Part shown: one piece after another, positions 1 to 13,200 of the stretch
How the letters are laid out: each line of letters begins with the position of its first letter
How positions within the stretch are numbered: the stretch's first letter is position 1
Assembly: GCA_964036195.1 (NCBI GenBank)
Contig: OZ038459.1
Coordinates: 7,313,206 to 7,377,205, forward strand
Direction: 5' to 3'
Source: Sphaerolaimus hirsutus
Lineage: Eukaryota; Nematoda; Chromadorea; Monhysterida; Sphaerolaimidae
Length of the DNA stretch: 64,000 nucleotides
Translations under genes and position numbers: made by a program
Notes under the pieces: model-generated
Told to the model about the DNA's origin: nothing
Databases searched by the model: none
The model's input: only the letters and a program-made list of their open reading frames with translations

Positions 1-905
1 CCGGCCACCGTATACAATCGGCCCCCCCCCGCTCAAAAATCCTGGCTACGTCCATGATTTAATGGTATCTCATTCAAGGATACACGGTATAAATATATTT
101 TTTAACAGGACGGTATGGAAGATGTAAATACAGCAATAATATTGCATGCACACCGGATCGCGAGTACAACTTTAGTTTTCTCGTTAGCCGGAAATGGGCG
201 GGCACTAACAATTTAGACGTCTAATTCTGAAAGTCGACAAGTCCACAAAATGCGATTTTAAGTAAATCGCATTTTAAGCTTCAGACCCAATTCCAGGCCA
301 GTGGTGCGTGTCCAATTTGGCTCTCTCATGTTTTCCATTAAGTTCCATAGGTTGACAATAAAGTGTCAAATTTTCAGCCCCTAATCTCAACCTATATGTG
401 AAAAATGGGGTGTCCATAAAATTCCATTAGGTCACAGCAAAACCGTTTTTGGGAGGGAAGTGGACTTGTCGACTTCTTACACGCGAGAACGTTTTTGTTC
501 CCGGCGGCGATGGAGCTGCCTTATGGAAAAATTATGGACTAGTCGCCTTTTAGAAATCGGTGTCCACAGTGCACTTATAACATTTCTTGCGTTTTTTCCC
601 ATAAAAAAAGAATGCGAAGGATGGACTTTTAGCCCAAAACTAAGTGGACTTGTCGACTTCTTGCCCAATGTTTTTGCATTTTTCCCCAAGAATGTCAAAT
701 TTGGCACTATCGTATATAGGCATGTGAGGTCAAAAAATTTATGGAAAATAATGAAAAATGTACAGACGTAGCCCCAGATTACGTTTCCGGGACTAACTCG
801 AAATTTTCGTCGGACGTTTGGACTTGTCGACTTTTAGGATTGGAGACCTCAATTCCAGACCAACTATTCAACCACGATCTAAATCTGCCGTCACAACCCG
901 CCCAG

Positions 906-1415
906 GTGCTTGACGCGCCGTGCGTTCGCGACGCGTGCCTCTGGGGTCTGGGCGCGTTCATATGCACCCCCTTGGTGGTGTTCGCCTTGACCGGCCGGCC
1001 CGCCTACCACGTTGCCATGTGAGTGTGATTTTGTGCTGAATTGGAGATTGACAAATTAGTTGATTGTGAAAGAATGAGTTGATTTTGGCACTGTGCCAAT
1101 TTGAAAGCGGGGTTCTCATGGGTTCTTAATAGATCCCCGGAATTCATTTAAAGCTTCTTCTAAAAGTTCTGGAAAACGATTGGTTTGATCGATTTTATCG
1201 ATCGAGGGGTCGATAACTTGCCACGACAAATATGAACAGCCATCCGAATCAACCGCCATGTCGAAATTTGCAGGCTCGCTTTTCCGGCAATGACCATAAC
1301 CTACGGCATCGTGTATACACCGTGCGCCTACAAAGCCTACCAGAGACACAAGGAGGTTGTCGAAGTGAAGCAGATTTTACGTTCTCCTAGCGGTGAAAAC
1401 GCCGATGATACATAA
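906..1415 (+). CDS. COX20-like protein, last two exons (left copy)
   Basis: COX20 is a small inner-mitochondrial-membrane chaperone that helps insert and mature cytochrome c oxidase subunit 2. Two exons are visible: 906-1018 (acceptor cccag, donor gtgagt) and 1274-1415 (acceptor gcag, stop TAA at 1413-1415); the phases match (2 to 2). The translation starts VLDAPCVRDACLWGLG, which resembles the family signature PCARxSxLxG, followed by a first hydrophobic helix, a short TGRP turn, a second helix (LAFPAMTITYGIVY) and a basic, charged tail typical of COX20. The region before 906 is open in frame back to 741, so an in-place start cannot be excluded, but the splice acceptor argues for an upstream first exon that I could not find. 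The identification rests on a short region. The same exons recur 7178 bases to the right. Confidence 0.55.
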
Positions 1416-2253
1416 GTTTTTGGTTAGTTAGGGACCATGTGCGTGCGGGAATGTGAACTGAACGTTCGTGCTCAACATGTTTTTATAGGAAAGTGTCTTT
1501 GTATTTATTTATTCATGTCCGGTCGGGATCTCTAAGATTTGGAACTTGGCGGCGGTTCACTTTCAGATACAGAAAAACGCCTGCGTAGATCACTCGTGGA
1601 TAGATTATTTAGATAGCCGATGCGTCTGGGGGGCATGCGGCGCCCCCCCCCATTTCGAGACCCCTGTTTGTGTCTGCGCTTTATTAATCCAGTTCTAGTG
1701 AGTGGGATAATGTTTTGATTCCTTGCATTTTCCATTTTTCCCGAATCGCAATTTTTTAATATTCTATCAAAAGTTTACAAGCTGAAAAGTTACATGAAAC
1801 GCGACTTCAATCCGACTGATATAGTAATTTTTTTATTGACTGGATTAGGTCTCAAACGATATCTCGTTTCAATATATGTGTACGGCATTTTTCTTCGACT
1901 CTATAATATATTCGATCTAACGATGGCAAACAAAAATCAGAAAACTTGGAAGGCTGGAAAACAGAAAGATGTTTTCAAAATTCAGAAGAAGAATTGAAAA
2001 TGCAATAATTTATTGGAAAAAAATTCATTCTAAAAGTAATCCAGAAGGATTCGAAATAACAAACACTATTTTTGGAGAAAATTCTAAATTCTCGAGGTCA
2101 TTTGGAAACACCTTTTCCAGAGGGTTTGTTATCGTTAATGTGTAATTGGATCTATTTACCTATACGTATATTGTTCGAACCTCAATAGAATACTGTAAAT
2201 CATCGATCCCCTTCCTCGTGCAGCCATTTTCATGTCGGTCTCCTTTGATCTTT
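1416..2253. other. Intergenic spacer, no gene seen (also 8594-9431)
   Basis: This is the tail-to-tail spacer between the COX20-like gene and the GPCR gene. It is AT-rich with a short G/C-rich patch near 1625-1660. No open frame has coding character and no inverted repeat was found. Confidence 0.5.
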
Positions 2254-5200
2254 TCATCTGGCCGTGACGCCGGCCACGCTGGACTGAATCATGCGCACCA
2301 GTTTGGTCAGTGTGCGCGGATGTTCCGGCTGCGAGTAATTTTATTTGTGTTTGAATCTTTGTAACTAGCGAGAGTTAGATTTACATGAGTTATGAGCTGT
2401 TGAATTATGGTTGATACGATAGCGCATTTGATTGATGGCACCACGCACAGTAGTTGACCATCCGTCAACTGGAAATTGTGCTAAACAAGTTTCAGTTCAC
2501 CGAAAGGTTTCATTTTCGGCAACTTTTTGACCTCAAAATCAAGGAAAAAATAAAATATTTTCCAAAACTAGAGCGGACGTGAAAAAGTTTTTAAGTTGAC
2601 CACCTTTTAGTAGCCACAAAATTTTACCTGCATATAGCGTCCCGTTAACAATTTTCTCAATGAGGTCTGGAAGTATTTGCTGAATTTCACGTAGAGCATA
2701 AAATTGGTCGCGCTGTTGAGCACGACGAGAAAATTGTTGATGTCGACCATGGCGAAAAACCAATTTGGCAAGTTGCCAGATCTTTGTCTGGCCATCTTCT
2801 CTGCCACATCTACGATTGTCACCGAGATTCGGCATAGGAGAAACTTGACGATCACTGCCACTTGCATAGCGTTACCTGTGAAGTGGGCATTTTTTGACCC
2901 GTGCTGGACATCTGCTTTTTGACCCGTCTTCAAACTACGCTACGGCTATTCATGCAATAGTCGGAGTATTGTTGTATTAAATAAATTTATCCTAATTTTA
3001 AATGCTAAAATTTTGTAATGGAATTACCGGGACCGAGCACTAATTTGAAATTTAACATCGATTTGAACGTTTTTGCCATTCATTTTCTATTTTTTTTATG
3101 TTTTGGCGCACTCCCAACATAATTTCTACCTGCCGTACTATTGGAGGTGTCGTTCAATTGGAGGCTGCCGTTGTACTGTTTTCGTGAGTGCAAAAAGTGC
3201 CAAAACCTGCCGTTCTCTTGGAGGTGCCGTTCTATCGGAGATATGCCTGGTTCTATTAGAAGAAATATGGTACATATAAATATATTTACCGTAAATCCTC
3301 GAATAAGTCCCCCCCCTCGAATAACTCCCCCCTCTAAGCAGGCTGAGGAAAAAATAACTCCCCCCCCCCCTCGAATAACTCCCCCCTATTTTATGGGTGG
3401 GAAAGAAGTCCACGTATAAAAAAACGTATTTATGTATACATTCATTAAAAGCATGTATTATTTTGCATTTGATGCACACTAACATTGATTTCATTCCATG
3501 AATTATGGGATTTCTATACTGGCTTAGACCTTTATGCAACTAACTTAACCCCATTCGGATGATATATTGATCATGCTTTTTACTAAAAATTCCAACGAAA
3601 AAATAACTCCCCCCCTCGAATAACTCCGCCCTCGAATAAGTCCCTCCTCAAAAAATTCCGAGGAAAAAATAACTCCCCATGCGACTTATTCGAGGATTTG
3701 CGGTATGTTCAATTTCTTTGCATTTTCAATCTCATGTTCTATTTCTTTGCAAAAATCTTTTTAAAAAATGCACTTCTTGTCATTTCTTTTCAAGGACGTA
3801 TCCAGGGGGGGGGGCGGGGGGGCTGCAGCCCCCCCCCCCCGTTCCCGGGGTGAGACCAAAAAAATCGCGGGAAATGCGACTTCTATACATTTTTCACGTT
3901 TTGTGCAAAAATTTTGCGCGCAAGCGCGCATTCACCCCCGCAAATGTATATTTATCAGTGGATCGGTCCCCTTAGGCACAAATCCGTAAAATTTCTGTCA
4001 AAAATGTGCCCGTCGGCGTATATGTGCGTATATTTACATACATATACAGTGGTTTCAGGCACTGGCGCCAGCGCCAATGAATCCATGGCGTGGCGCCTAC
4101 AAATGGCGCCAGCGCCATTTCGTCACTATATGGGCAAAATTTTAGGGGAGGGGGGGGCTGAGCCCCCCCCCCCCGCTCGCCGGGCTCCGTAAACAAGCAG
4201 CTCCCCCGCTCAAAAATCCTGGATACGTCCGTTTCTTTTAGTTCCCCACCAACCAGTCGGTATTTTGTACTTTCTCGGAGTAGGCAATCTTTTCAATTTT
4301 CCCGGGCTCAATTTCCCCTGATTTGAACCCAATTCTGATCCAAGGTTCTCTATCAAATTTTGAGCGGTGTCTGCCCTTGACAATTTTTCGTGACCCTCTG
4401 AAGCGCCGGCTTGATTTATGTGTGTATGGTATTTGAAAGTTTTGCTTCTTTCTGGCCGTTTTCTATAGTAGTCATGTGAGGTGTCGTAATCTGTGGAGTC
4501 TTTCTGCTGCATCTCCTTCTGTACACTTTCTTCATTGCTTGTTTTCGGCGTTGGGTTAGGTCTGAGAAATTATTTCGCGATTTTCTTTTCAAAAGAGCGA
4601 TCACCAAAAACATCACCGTATATCCTCAAACAAGTCGTCCCCTCGAATACCCCCCCCCCCCTGTTTGCTGGCTGAGGAAAAAATAACCCCTCCGACCTCG
4701 AAAAACTCCCCCCTCCCTTTTTGATGGGTGGGAAAGACGTCCATTTTTAAAGAACGTTGTAAGTAGTGATGGAAAAGTGCCACGTCGCTTTTGGCGTTTG
4801 GCGCTATTTTTGCGTGGCGCCAGGAACAAAATGCCTGGCGCCAGCGCAAGTCCTGGCGCTTTTTCCATCACTAGTTGTTAGTAAATATGTGAACTTAATA
4901 AGCATGTATTCTTATGCAGCTTATGTTCACTAGCATTGATTTTTGTTGCATCAATTATGAAATTTCTATTCGAACTGACTGGTTTATGTAACTAATTTAA
5001 CCCCATCCATACAATATATCAATCGTGTGTTTTATATAATGTTCTGACGAAAAAATAACTTCCCCTCGATAACCCCCCTCCTCGAATAACTCCCCGGTGA
5101 AATATGTTTCACAAGAAAATAACCGCCTAGGGGATATATTCGAGAATTTACGGTACATCAATTTAACGACTATCGCACTAACCCTGCTCTTATAGTGGCA

Positions 5201-5937
5201 ATGCCATCCGTGTCACCAACGGAAACAGCTTGCATTTCGCCCTTTAAGCCATTCAACTGCACCGCAGGTGTCGATTTGGTCATGCGCAGTCGATATTTTG
5301 CCTCTCCTTTGTTAGTACTTTGACCAGCCTTCATTAAGCGGCGCCTTTGCGAGGCCACGTTGAGTGCGTGTGCCATGTTGCACGTTAGGATTAGCAGTAC
5401 TGTTGGGGGGGGGGGGGTTGGGGGGTCTTTTGTGTTGCTCTATGTTATATAATGTCGAAAAGATTGAAATATCGATATCGGATATTGACCATTTTTTATA
5501 TCGATATTGAGTGTCCATATCGTATCGACATCGAATATCGAGTTTCACAAAAAAATATCGAATATCGATATCGAAAAACCATGTCGTTTGAACCCTAGGT
5601 TGCCTGAAACGTTTTTTGAACAATTGTGTATTCATTAACGATGACGTCATGATGAAGTAGTTCTTACCGAACCTTTACCGTATTTCCTCGAAATACCCCC
5701 CCCCCTCGAAATACCCCCCTCAAAATTCTGACCCCAAAACCCACCCTTGGGGGTATTTCGATGAAATACGGTACCTATATCATCGTATTATTGCGGTCAA
5801 CGTTTTTTAAGTTTGAAACGTAAGCAGAGAAAATAACTCACTTATGAACGGCAGCAACGTGTATGTGCATAGGGCCAGTATCATTCTGTAGTACAACTGG
5901 TAAAATTCATTTAGTCGTAGCCATGTGGGCCTGATCA
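2254..5937 (-). CDS. Peptide-type GPCR, 3' exons only (left copy)
   Basis: These are the left-copy versions of the last four recognised receptor exons, on the minus strand: 5842-5937 (start of TM5), 5183-5399 (end of TM5 and third intracellular loop), 2628-2875 (TM6-TM7) and 2254-2328 (C-terminal tail with TGA). The upstream exons that carry TM1 to TM4 are absent here because the contig ends at 6384. On its own this would look like a truncated receptor. The intact context of the right copy, and the N gap, make an assembly duplicate the better explanation. Confidence 0.8.
3289..3703. mobile_element. Poly-C MITE (CCGTAAATCCTCG ends), in GPCR intron
   Basis: The left end is CCGTAAATCCTCGAATAAG and the right end its inverse, each flanked by TA. 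The interior is tracts of C interrupted by CTCGAATAACT. The right-copy counterpart is 10467-10881. This is a relative of the CCGTATTTCCTCG family found throughout the window. Confidence 0.75.
3791..4231. mobile_element. hAT-type MITE, GGACGTATCCAGG ends
   Basis: Inverted ends GGACGTATCCAGG / CCTGGATACGTCC are flanked by a perfect 8-bp duplication TTTCTTTT (3783-3790 and 4232-4239). The interior has poly-G/poly-C blocks and GGCGCCAGCGCC arrays. The 8-bp target duplication and terminal sequence match hAT-superfamily habits. The right-copy counterpart is 10969-11407. Confidence 0.85.
4616..5154. mobile_element. Poly-C MITE with nested hAT MITE
   Basis: The left end is CCGTATATCCTCAAACAAG and the right end GAGAATTTACGG followed by TA. 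The interior has CCCCTCGAATA blocks. It is interrupted by the small hAT element at 4764-4873, so the hAT insertion is younger. The right-copy counterpart is about 11792-12330. Confidence 0.65.
4764..4873. mobile_element. Small hAT MITE, TAGTGATGGAAAA ends
   Basis: The ends TAGTGATGGAAAAG / CTTTTTCCATCACTA enclose GGCGCC motifs. The flanks GTTGTAAG and GTTGTTAG form an 8-bp target duplication with one mismatch. The right-copy counterpart is 11940-12049. Confidence 0.8.
5455..5598. repeat. GATATCGATATT relic, end of a hAT element
   Basis: It is made of reiterated ATCGATATCG units and ends in CGTTTGAACCCTAG, which resembles the right end of the intact hAT element at 37750-39464. Probably a truncated relative. 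The right-copy counterpart is about 12631-12775. Confidence 0.5.
5678..5771. mobile_element. Minimal CCGTATTTCCTCG MITE (94 bp)
   Basis: This is a nearly perfect palindrome from CCGTATTTCCTCGAAATACC to its inverse, flanked by TA on both sides. It is the shortest complete member of the poly-C family in the window. The right-copy counterpart is about 12854-12948. Confidence 0.8.
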
Positions 5938-6384
5938 CTGTGATCATTGTATTATTATCTGTGGGACAGGTGTGGGAATTTTATCTATTGGGGCAATTTG
6001 TGGCTATTTTTTTATTATCGTTTGCTACTGGGGGTAATTTATGCGTTTTTGCGAATTTACGCGTCTCTGGCATTTTGGGCCCACGCACGCTAGTTGACAT
6101 CGACACCAGGGACGTATCCAGGATTTTTGAGCGGGGGGGGCTGCTTGTTTACGGAGGCCGGCGAGGGGGGGGGGGCTGAGCCCCCCCCCCCCTAAAATTT
6201 TAGCTACATAGTGGCGGAATGGCGCCATGGCGCTGGCGCCATTAGTAGGCGCCACGCCATGGCGCCATTGGCGTTGGCGTCAGCGCCATGGAATGCTGTA
6301 TATGTATGTAAATATACATACAAAACAGCAAAAAACACAACATTGAGTGTATTTTTATGATTTGTGGCCACATAAAGCAAATCC

Positions 6385-6584
6385 NNNNNNNNNNNNNNNN
6401 NNNNNNNNNNNNNNNNNNNNNNNNNNNNNNNNNNNNNNNNNNNNNNNNNNNNNNNNNNNNNNNNNNNNNNNNNNNNNNNNNNNNNNNNNNNNNNNNNNNN
6501 NNNNNNNNNNNNNNNNNNNNNNNNNNNNNNNNNNNNNNNNNNNNNNNNNNNNNNNNNNNNNNNNNNNNNNNNNNNNNNNNNNNN
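6385..6584. other. Assembly gap of exactly 200 N
   Basis: The run of N is exactly 200 bases long, a fixed scaffolding-gap size rather than an estimated one. It interrupts the hAT-type MITE that begins at 6107. Confidence 0.99.
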
Positions 6585-6685
6585 GTGTTTATCAGCACCC
6601 AAACATCCGAATAATCATTGTTGATAACCAGAGGGGGAGTTGTTTTTTTCTCACCTAACCAACGGGGAGGGGGTCATTTAAATCA

Positions 6686-7232
6686 AGGACGTAGCCAGGC
6701 GGGGGGGGGCGGCCGCCCCCTTCCCGGATCGGACAGAAAAATATGCCACAAATGGCACTTCCAGAAGACGATTTTGTTACAGTTTAAAAAATTTTTGCGC
6801 GCAACCGCGCATTTTTCCATCACACAAAACATAGTTTCGGCTGACTAGTATCCGCAGCCACAAAGCCAGTGAAAAACTTAAATTCCTGTCCATGTCGCTG
6901 TATATGCCTGTAAAATACAGACATACACAGCTGTTTTGGCGCCAATGCCAACGCCAGTGGCGCCATGGCGTCGCACATACGAATGGCGCCAGCTCCAAGG
7001 ACGTATCCAGGGGGGGGGGGGCGGGGGGGGGCTGCAGCCCCCCCCCCGTTCCCGGGGTGAGGAGACCAAAAAAATCGCGGGAAATGCGACTTCTCCTAGC
7101 CACTTCGCCAGCGCCATGGCGCCATTCCCTTACTTCAGGGGCAAAATTTTAGGGGGGGGGCGCCCCCCCCCCCGTTCGCCGGCCACCGTATACAATCGGC
7201 CCCCCCCCGCTCAAAAATCCTGGCTACGTCCA
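6686..7232. mobile_element. hAT MITE, GGACGTAGCCAGG ends, with a nested relative
   Basis: The left end GGACGTAGCCAGG lies near 6688 and the right end CCTGGCTACGTCC near 7220-7232. The flanks share ATTTAA. A second left end (GGACGTATCCAGG) occurs inside near 7000, so one relative inserted into another. The right end also begins the window at 1-54. Confidence 0.65.
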
Positions 7233-10200
7233 TGATTTAATGGTATCTCATTCAAGGATACACGGTATAAATATATTTTTTAACAGGACGGTATGGAAGA
7301 TGTAAATACAGCAATAATATTGCATGCACACCGGATCGCGAGTACAACTTTAGTTTTCTCGTTAGCCGGAAATGGGCGGGCACTAACAATTTAGACGTCT
7401 AATTCTGAAAGTCGACAAGTCCACAAAATGCGATTTTAAGTAAATCGCATTTTAAGCTTCAGACCCAATTCCAGGCCAGTGGTGCGTGTCCAATTTGGCT
7501 CTCTCATGTTTTCCATTAAGTTCCATAGGTTGACAATAAAGTGTCAAATTTTCAGCCCCTAATCTCAACCTATATGTGAAAAATGGGGTGTCCATAAAAT
7601 TCCATTAGGTCACAGCAAAACCGTTTTTGGGAGGGAAGTGGACTTGTCGACTTCTTACACGCGAGAACGTTTTTGTTCCCGGCGGCGATGGAGCTGCCTT
7701 ATGGAAAAATTATGGACTAGTCGCCTTTTAGAAATCGGTGTCCACAGTGCACTTATAACATTTCTTGCGTTTTTTCCCATAAAAAAAGAATGCGAAGGAT
7801 GGACTTTTAGCCCAAAACTAAGTGGACTTGTCGACTTCTTGCCCAATGTTTTTGCATTTTTCCCCAAGAATGTCAAATTTGGCACTATCGTATATAGGCA
7901 TGTGAGGTCAAAAAATTTATGGAAAATAATGAAAAATGTACAGACGTAGCCCCAGATTACGTTTCCGGGACTAACTCGAAATTTTCGTCGGACGTTTGGA
8001 CTTGTCGACTTTTAGGATTGGAGACCTCAATTCCAGACCAACTATTCAACCACGATCTAAATCTGCCGTCACAACCCGCCCAGGTGCTTGACGCGCCGTG
8101 CGTTCGCGACGCGTGCCTCTGGGGTCTGGGCGCGTTCATATGCACCCCCTTGGTGGTGTTCGCCTTGACCGGCCGGCCCGCCTACCACGTTGCCATGTGA
8201 GTGTGATTTTGTGCTGAATTGGAGATTGACAAATTAGTTGATTGTGAAAGAATGAGTTGATTTTGGCACTGTGCCAATTTGAAAGCGGGGTTCTCATGGG
8301 TTCTTAATAGATCCCCGGAATTCATTTAAAGCTTCTTCTAAAAGTTCTGGAAAACGATTGGTTTGATCGATTTTATCGATCGAGGGGTCGATAACTTGCC
8401 ACGACAAATATGAACAGCCATCCGAATCAACCGCCATGTCGAAATTTGCAGGCTCGCTTTTCCGGCAATGACCATAACCTACGGCATCGTGTATACACCG
8501 TGCGCCTACAAAGCCTACCAGAGACACAAGGAGGTTGTCGAAGTGAAGCAGATTTTACGTTCTCCTAGCGGTGAAAACGCCGATGATACATAAGTTTTTG
8601 GTTAGTTAGGGACCATGTGCGTGCGGGAATGTGAACTGAACGTTCGTGCTCAACATGTTTTTATAGGAAAGTGTCTTTGTATTTATTTATTCATGTCCGG
8701 TCGGGATCTCTAAGATTTGGAACTTGGCGGCGGTTCACTTTCAGATACAGAAAAACGCCTGCGTAGATCACTCGTGGATAGATTATTTAGATAGCCGATG
8801 CGTCTGGGGGGCATGCGGCGCCCCCCCCCATTTCGAGACCCCTGTTTGTGTCTGCGCTTTATTAATCCAGTTCTAGTGAGTGGGATAATGTTTTGATTCC
8901 TTGCATTTTCCATTTTTCCCGAATCGCAATTTTTTAATATTCTATCAAAAGTTTACAAGCTGAAAAGTTACATGAAACGCGACTTCAATCCGACTGATAT
9001 AGTAATTTTTTTATTGACTGGATTAGGTCTCAAACGATATCTCGTTTCAATATATGTGTACGGCATTTTTCTTCGACTCTATAATATATTCGATCTAACG
9101 ATGGCAAACAAAAATCAGAAAACTTGGAAGGCTGGAAAACAGAAAGATGTTTTCAAAATTCAGAAGAAGAATTGAAAATGCAATAATTTATTGGAAAAAA
9201 ATTCATTCTAAAAGTAATCCAGAAGGATTCGAAATAACAAACACTATTTTTGGAGAAAATTCTAAATTCTCGAGGTCATTTGGAAACACCTTTTCCAGAG
9301 GGTTTGTTATCGTTAATGTGTAATTGGATCTATTTACCTATACGTATATTGTTCGAACCTCAATAGAATACTGTAAATCATCGATCCCCTTCCTCGTGCA
9401 GCCATTTTCATGTCGGTCTCCTTTGATCTTTTCATCTGGCCGTGACGCCGGCCACGCTGGACTGAATCATGCGCACCAGTTTGGTCAGTGTGCGCGGATG
9501 TTCCGGCTGCGAGTAATTTTATTTGTGTTTGAATCTTTGTAACTAGCGAGAGTTAGATTTACATGAGTTATGAGCTGTTGAATTATGGTTGATACGATAG
9601 CGCATTTGATTGATGGCACCACGCACAGTAGTTGACCATCCGTCAACTGGAAATTGTGCTAAACAAGTTTCAGTTCACCGAAAGGTTTCATTTTCGGCAA
9701 CTTTTTGACCTCAAAATCAAGGAAAAAATAAAATATTTTCCAAAACTAGAGCGGACGTGAAAAAGTTTTTAAGTTGACCACCTTTTAGTAGCCACAAAAT
9801 TTTACCTGCATATAGCGTCCCGTTAACAATTTTCTCAATGAGGTCTGGAAGTATTTGCTGAATTTCACGTAGAGCATAAAATTGGTCGCGCTGTTGAGCA
9901 CGACGAGAAAATTGTTGATGTCGACCATGGCGAAAAACCAATTTGGCAAGTTGCCAGATCTTTGTCTGGCCATCTTCTCTGCCACATCTACGATTGTCAC
10001 CGAGATTCGGCATAGGAGAAACTTGACGATCACTGCCACTTGCATAGCGTTACCTGTGAAGTGGGCATTTTTTGACCCGTGCTGGACATCTGCTTTTTGA
10101 CCCGTCTTCAAACTACGCTACGGCTATTCATGCAATAGTCGGAGTATTGTTGTATTAAATAAATTTATCCTAATTTTAAATGCTAAAATTTTGTAATGGA

Positions 10201-13200
10201 ATTACCGGGACCGAGCACTAATTTGAAATTTAACATCGATTTGAACGTTTTTGCCATTCATTTTCTATTTTTTTTATGTTTTGGCGCACTCCCAACATAA
10301 TTTCTACCTGCCGTACTATTGGAGGTGTCGTTCAATTGGAGGCTGCCGTTGTACTGTTTTCGTGAGTGCAAAAAGTGCCAAAACCTGCCGTTCTCTTGGA
10401 GGTGCCGTTCTATCGGAGATATGCCTGGTTCTATTAGAAGAAATATGGTACATATAAATATATTTACCGTAAATCCTCGAATAAGTCCCCCCCCCTCGAA
10501 TAACTCCCCCCTCTAAGCAGGCTGAGGAAAAAATAACTCCCCCCCCCCTCGAATAACTCCCCCCTATTTTATGGGTGGGAAAGAAGTCCACGTATAAAAA
10601 AACGTATTTATGTATACATTCATTAAAAGCATGTATTATTTTGCATTTGATGCACACTAACATTGATTTCATTCCATGAATTATGGGATTTCTATACTGG
10701 CTTAGACCTTTATGCAACTAACTTAACCCCATTCGGATGATATATTGATCATGCTTTTTACTAAAAATTCCAACGAAAAAATAACTCCCCCCCTCGAATA
10801 ACTCCGCCCTCGAATAAGTCCCTCCTCAAAAAATTCCGAGGAAAAAATAACTCCCCATGCGACTTATTCGAGGATTTGCGGTATGTTCAATTTCTTTGCA
10901 TTTTCAATCTCATGTTCTATTTCTTTGCAAAAATCTTTTTAAAAAATGCACTTCTTGTCATTTCTTTTCAAGGACGTATCCAGGGGGGGGGGCGGGGGGG
11001 CTGCAGCCCCCCCCCCCGTTCCCGGGGTGAGACCAAAAAAATCGCGGGAAATGCGACTTCTATACATTTTTCACGTTTTGTGCAAAAATTTTGCGCGCAA
11101 GCGCGCATTCACCCCCGCAAATGTATATTTATCAGTGGATCGGTCCCCTTAGGCACAAATCCGTAAAATTTCTGTCAAAAATGTGCCCGTCGGCGTATAT
11201 GTGCGTATATTTACATACATATACAGTGGTTTCAGGCACTGGCGCCAGCGCCAATGAATCCATGGCGTGGCGCCTACAAATGGCGCCAGCGCCATTTCGT
11301 CACTATATGGGCAAAATTTTAGGGGAGGGGGGGGCTGAGCCCCCCCCCCCGCTCGCCGGGCTCCGTAAACAAGCAGCTCCCCCGCTCAAAAATCCTGGAT
11401 ACGTCCGTTTCTTTTAGTTCCCCACCAACCAGTCGGTATTTTGTACTTTCTCGGAGTAGGCAATCTTTTCAATTTTCCCGGGCTCAATTTCCCCTGATTT
11501 GAACCCAATTCTGATCCAAGGTTCTCTATCAAATTTTGAGCGGTGTCTGCCCTTGACAATTTTTCGTGACCCTCTGAAGCGCCGGCTTGATTTATGTGTG
11601 TATGGTATTTGAAAGTTTTGCTTCTTTCTGGCCGTTTTCTATAGTAGTCATGTGAGGTGTCGTAATCTGTGGAGTCTTTCTGCTGCATCTCCTTCTGTAC
11701 ACTTTCTTCATTGCTTGTTTTCGGCGTTGGGTTAGGTCTGAGAAATTATTTCGCGATTTTCTTTTCAAAAGAGCGATCACCAAAAACATCACCGTATATC
11801 CTCAAACAAGTCGTCCCCTCGAATACCCCCCCCCCCCTGTTTGCTGGCTGAGGAAAAAATAACCCCTCCGACCTCGAAAAACTCCCCCCTCCCTTTTTGA
11901 TGGGTGGGAAAGACGTCCATTTTTAAAGAACGTTGTAAGTAGTGATGGAAAAGTGCCACGTCGCTTTTGGCGTTTGGCGCTATTTTTGCGTGGCGCCAGG
12001 AACAAAATGCCTGGCGCCAGCGCAAGTCCTGGCGCTTTTTCCATCACTAGTTGTTAGTAAATATGTGAACTTAATAAGCATGTATTCTTATGCAGCTTAT
12101 GTTCACTAGCATTGATTTTTGTTGCATCAATTATGAAATTTCTATTCGAACTGACTGGTTTATGTAACTAATTTAACCCCATCCATACAATATATCAATC
12201 GTGTGTTTTATATAATGTTCTGACGAAAAAATAACTTCCCCTCGATAACCCCCCTCCTCGAATAACTCCCCGGTGAAATATGTTTCACAAGAAAATAACC
12301 GCCTAGGGGATATATTCGAGAATTTACGGTACATCAATTTAACGACTATCGCACTAACCCTGCTCTTATAGTGGCAATGCCATCCGTGTCACCAACGGAA
12401 ACAGCTTGCATTTCGCCCTTTAAGCCATTCAACTGCACCGCAGGTGTCGATTTGGTCATGCGCAGTCGATATTTTGCCTCTCCTTTGTTAGTACTTTGAC
12501 CAGCCTTCATTAAGCGGCGCCTTTGCGAGGCCACGTTGAGTGCGTGTGCCATGTTGCACGTTAGGATTAGCAGTACTGTTGGGGGGGGGGGGGTTGGGGG
12601 GTCTTTTGTGTTGCTCTATGTTATATAATGTCGAAAAGATTGAAATATCGATATCGGATATTGACCATTTTTTATATCGATATTGAGTGTCCATATCGTA
12701 TCGACATCGAATATCGAGTTTCACAAAAAAATATCGAATATCGATATCGAAAAACCATGTCGTTTGAACCCTAGGTTGCCTGAAACGTTTTTTGAACAAT
12801 TGTGTATTCATTAACGATGACGTCATGATGAAGTAGTTCTTACCGAACCTTTACCGTATTTCCTCGAAATACCCCCCCCCCCTCGAAATACCCCCCTCAA
12901 AATTCTGACCCCAAAACCCACCCTTGGGGGTATTTCGATGAAATACGGTACCTATATCATCGTATTATTGCGGTCAACGTTTTTTAAGTTTGAAACGTAA
13001 GCAGAGAAAATAACTCACTTATGAACGGCAGCAACGTGTATGTGCATAGGGCCAGTATCATTCTGTAGTACAACTGGTAAAATTCATTTAGTCGTAGCCA
13101 TGTGGGCCTGATCACTGTGATCATTGTATTATTATCTGTGGGACAGGTGTGGGAATTTTATCTATTGGGGCAATTTGTGGCTATTTTTTTATTATCGTTT

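Larger units (their letters stand above)
1..7178. repeat. Left copy of a 7.18-kb direct duplication
   Basis: Position 1 begins with the same bases as position 7179, and the match continues base for base to the N block. The only differences I see are lengths of poly-C/poly-G tracts, which shift the offset between 7178, 7177 and 7176. The copy is interrupted at 6384 by 200 Ns. The 594 bases after the gap (6585-7178) have no partner in the right copy. The content is COX20-like exons, GPCR 3' exons and several MITEs. I interpret it as an unmerged contig overlap rather than a biological duplication. Confidence 0.95.

Noticed and set aside
6204..6658. Open frames running through the N block
   Set aside because: The unknown bases are in an assembly gap; the frames are meaningless.
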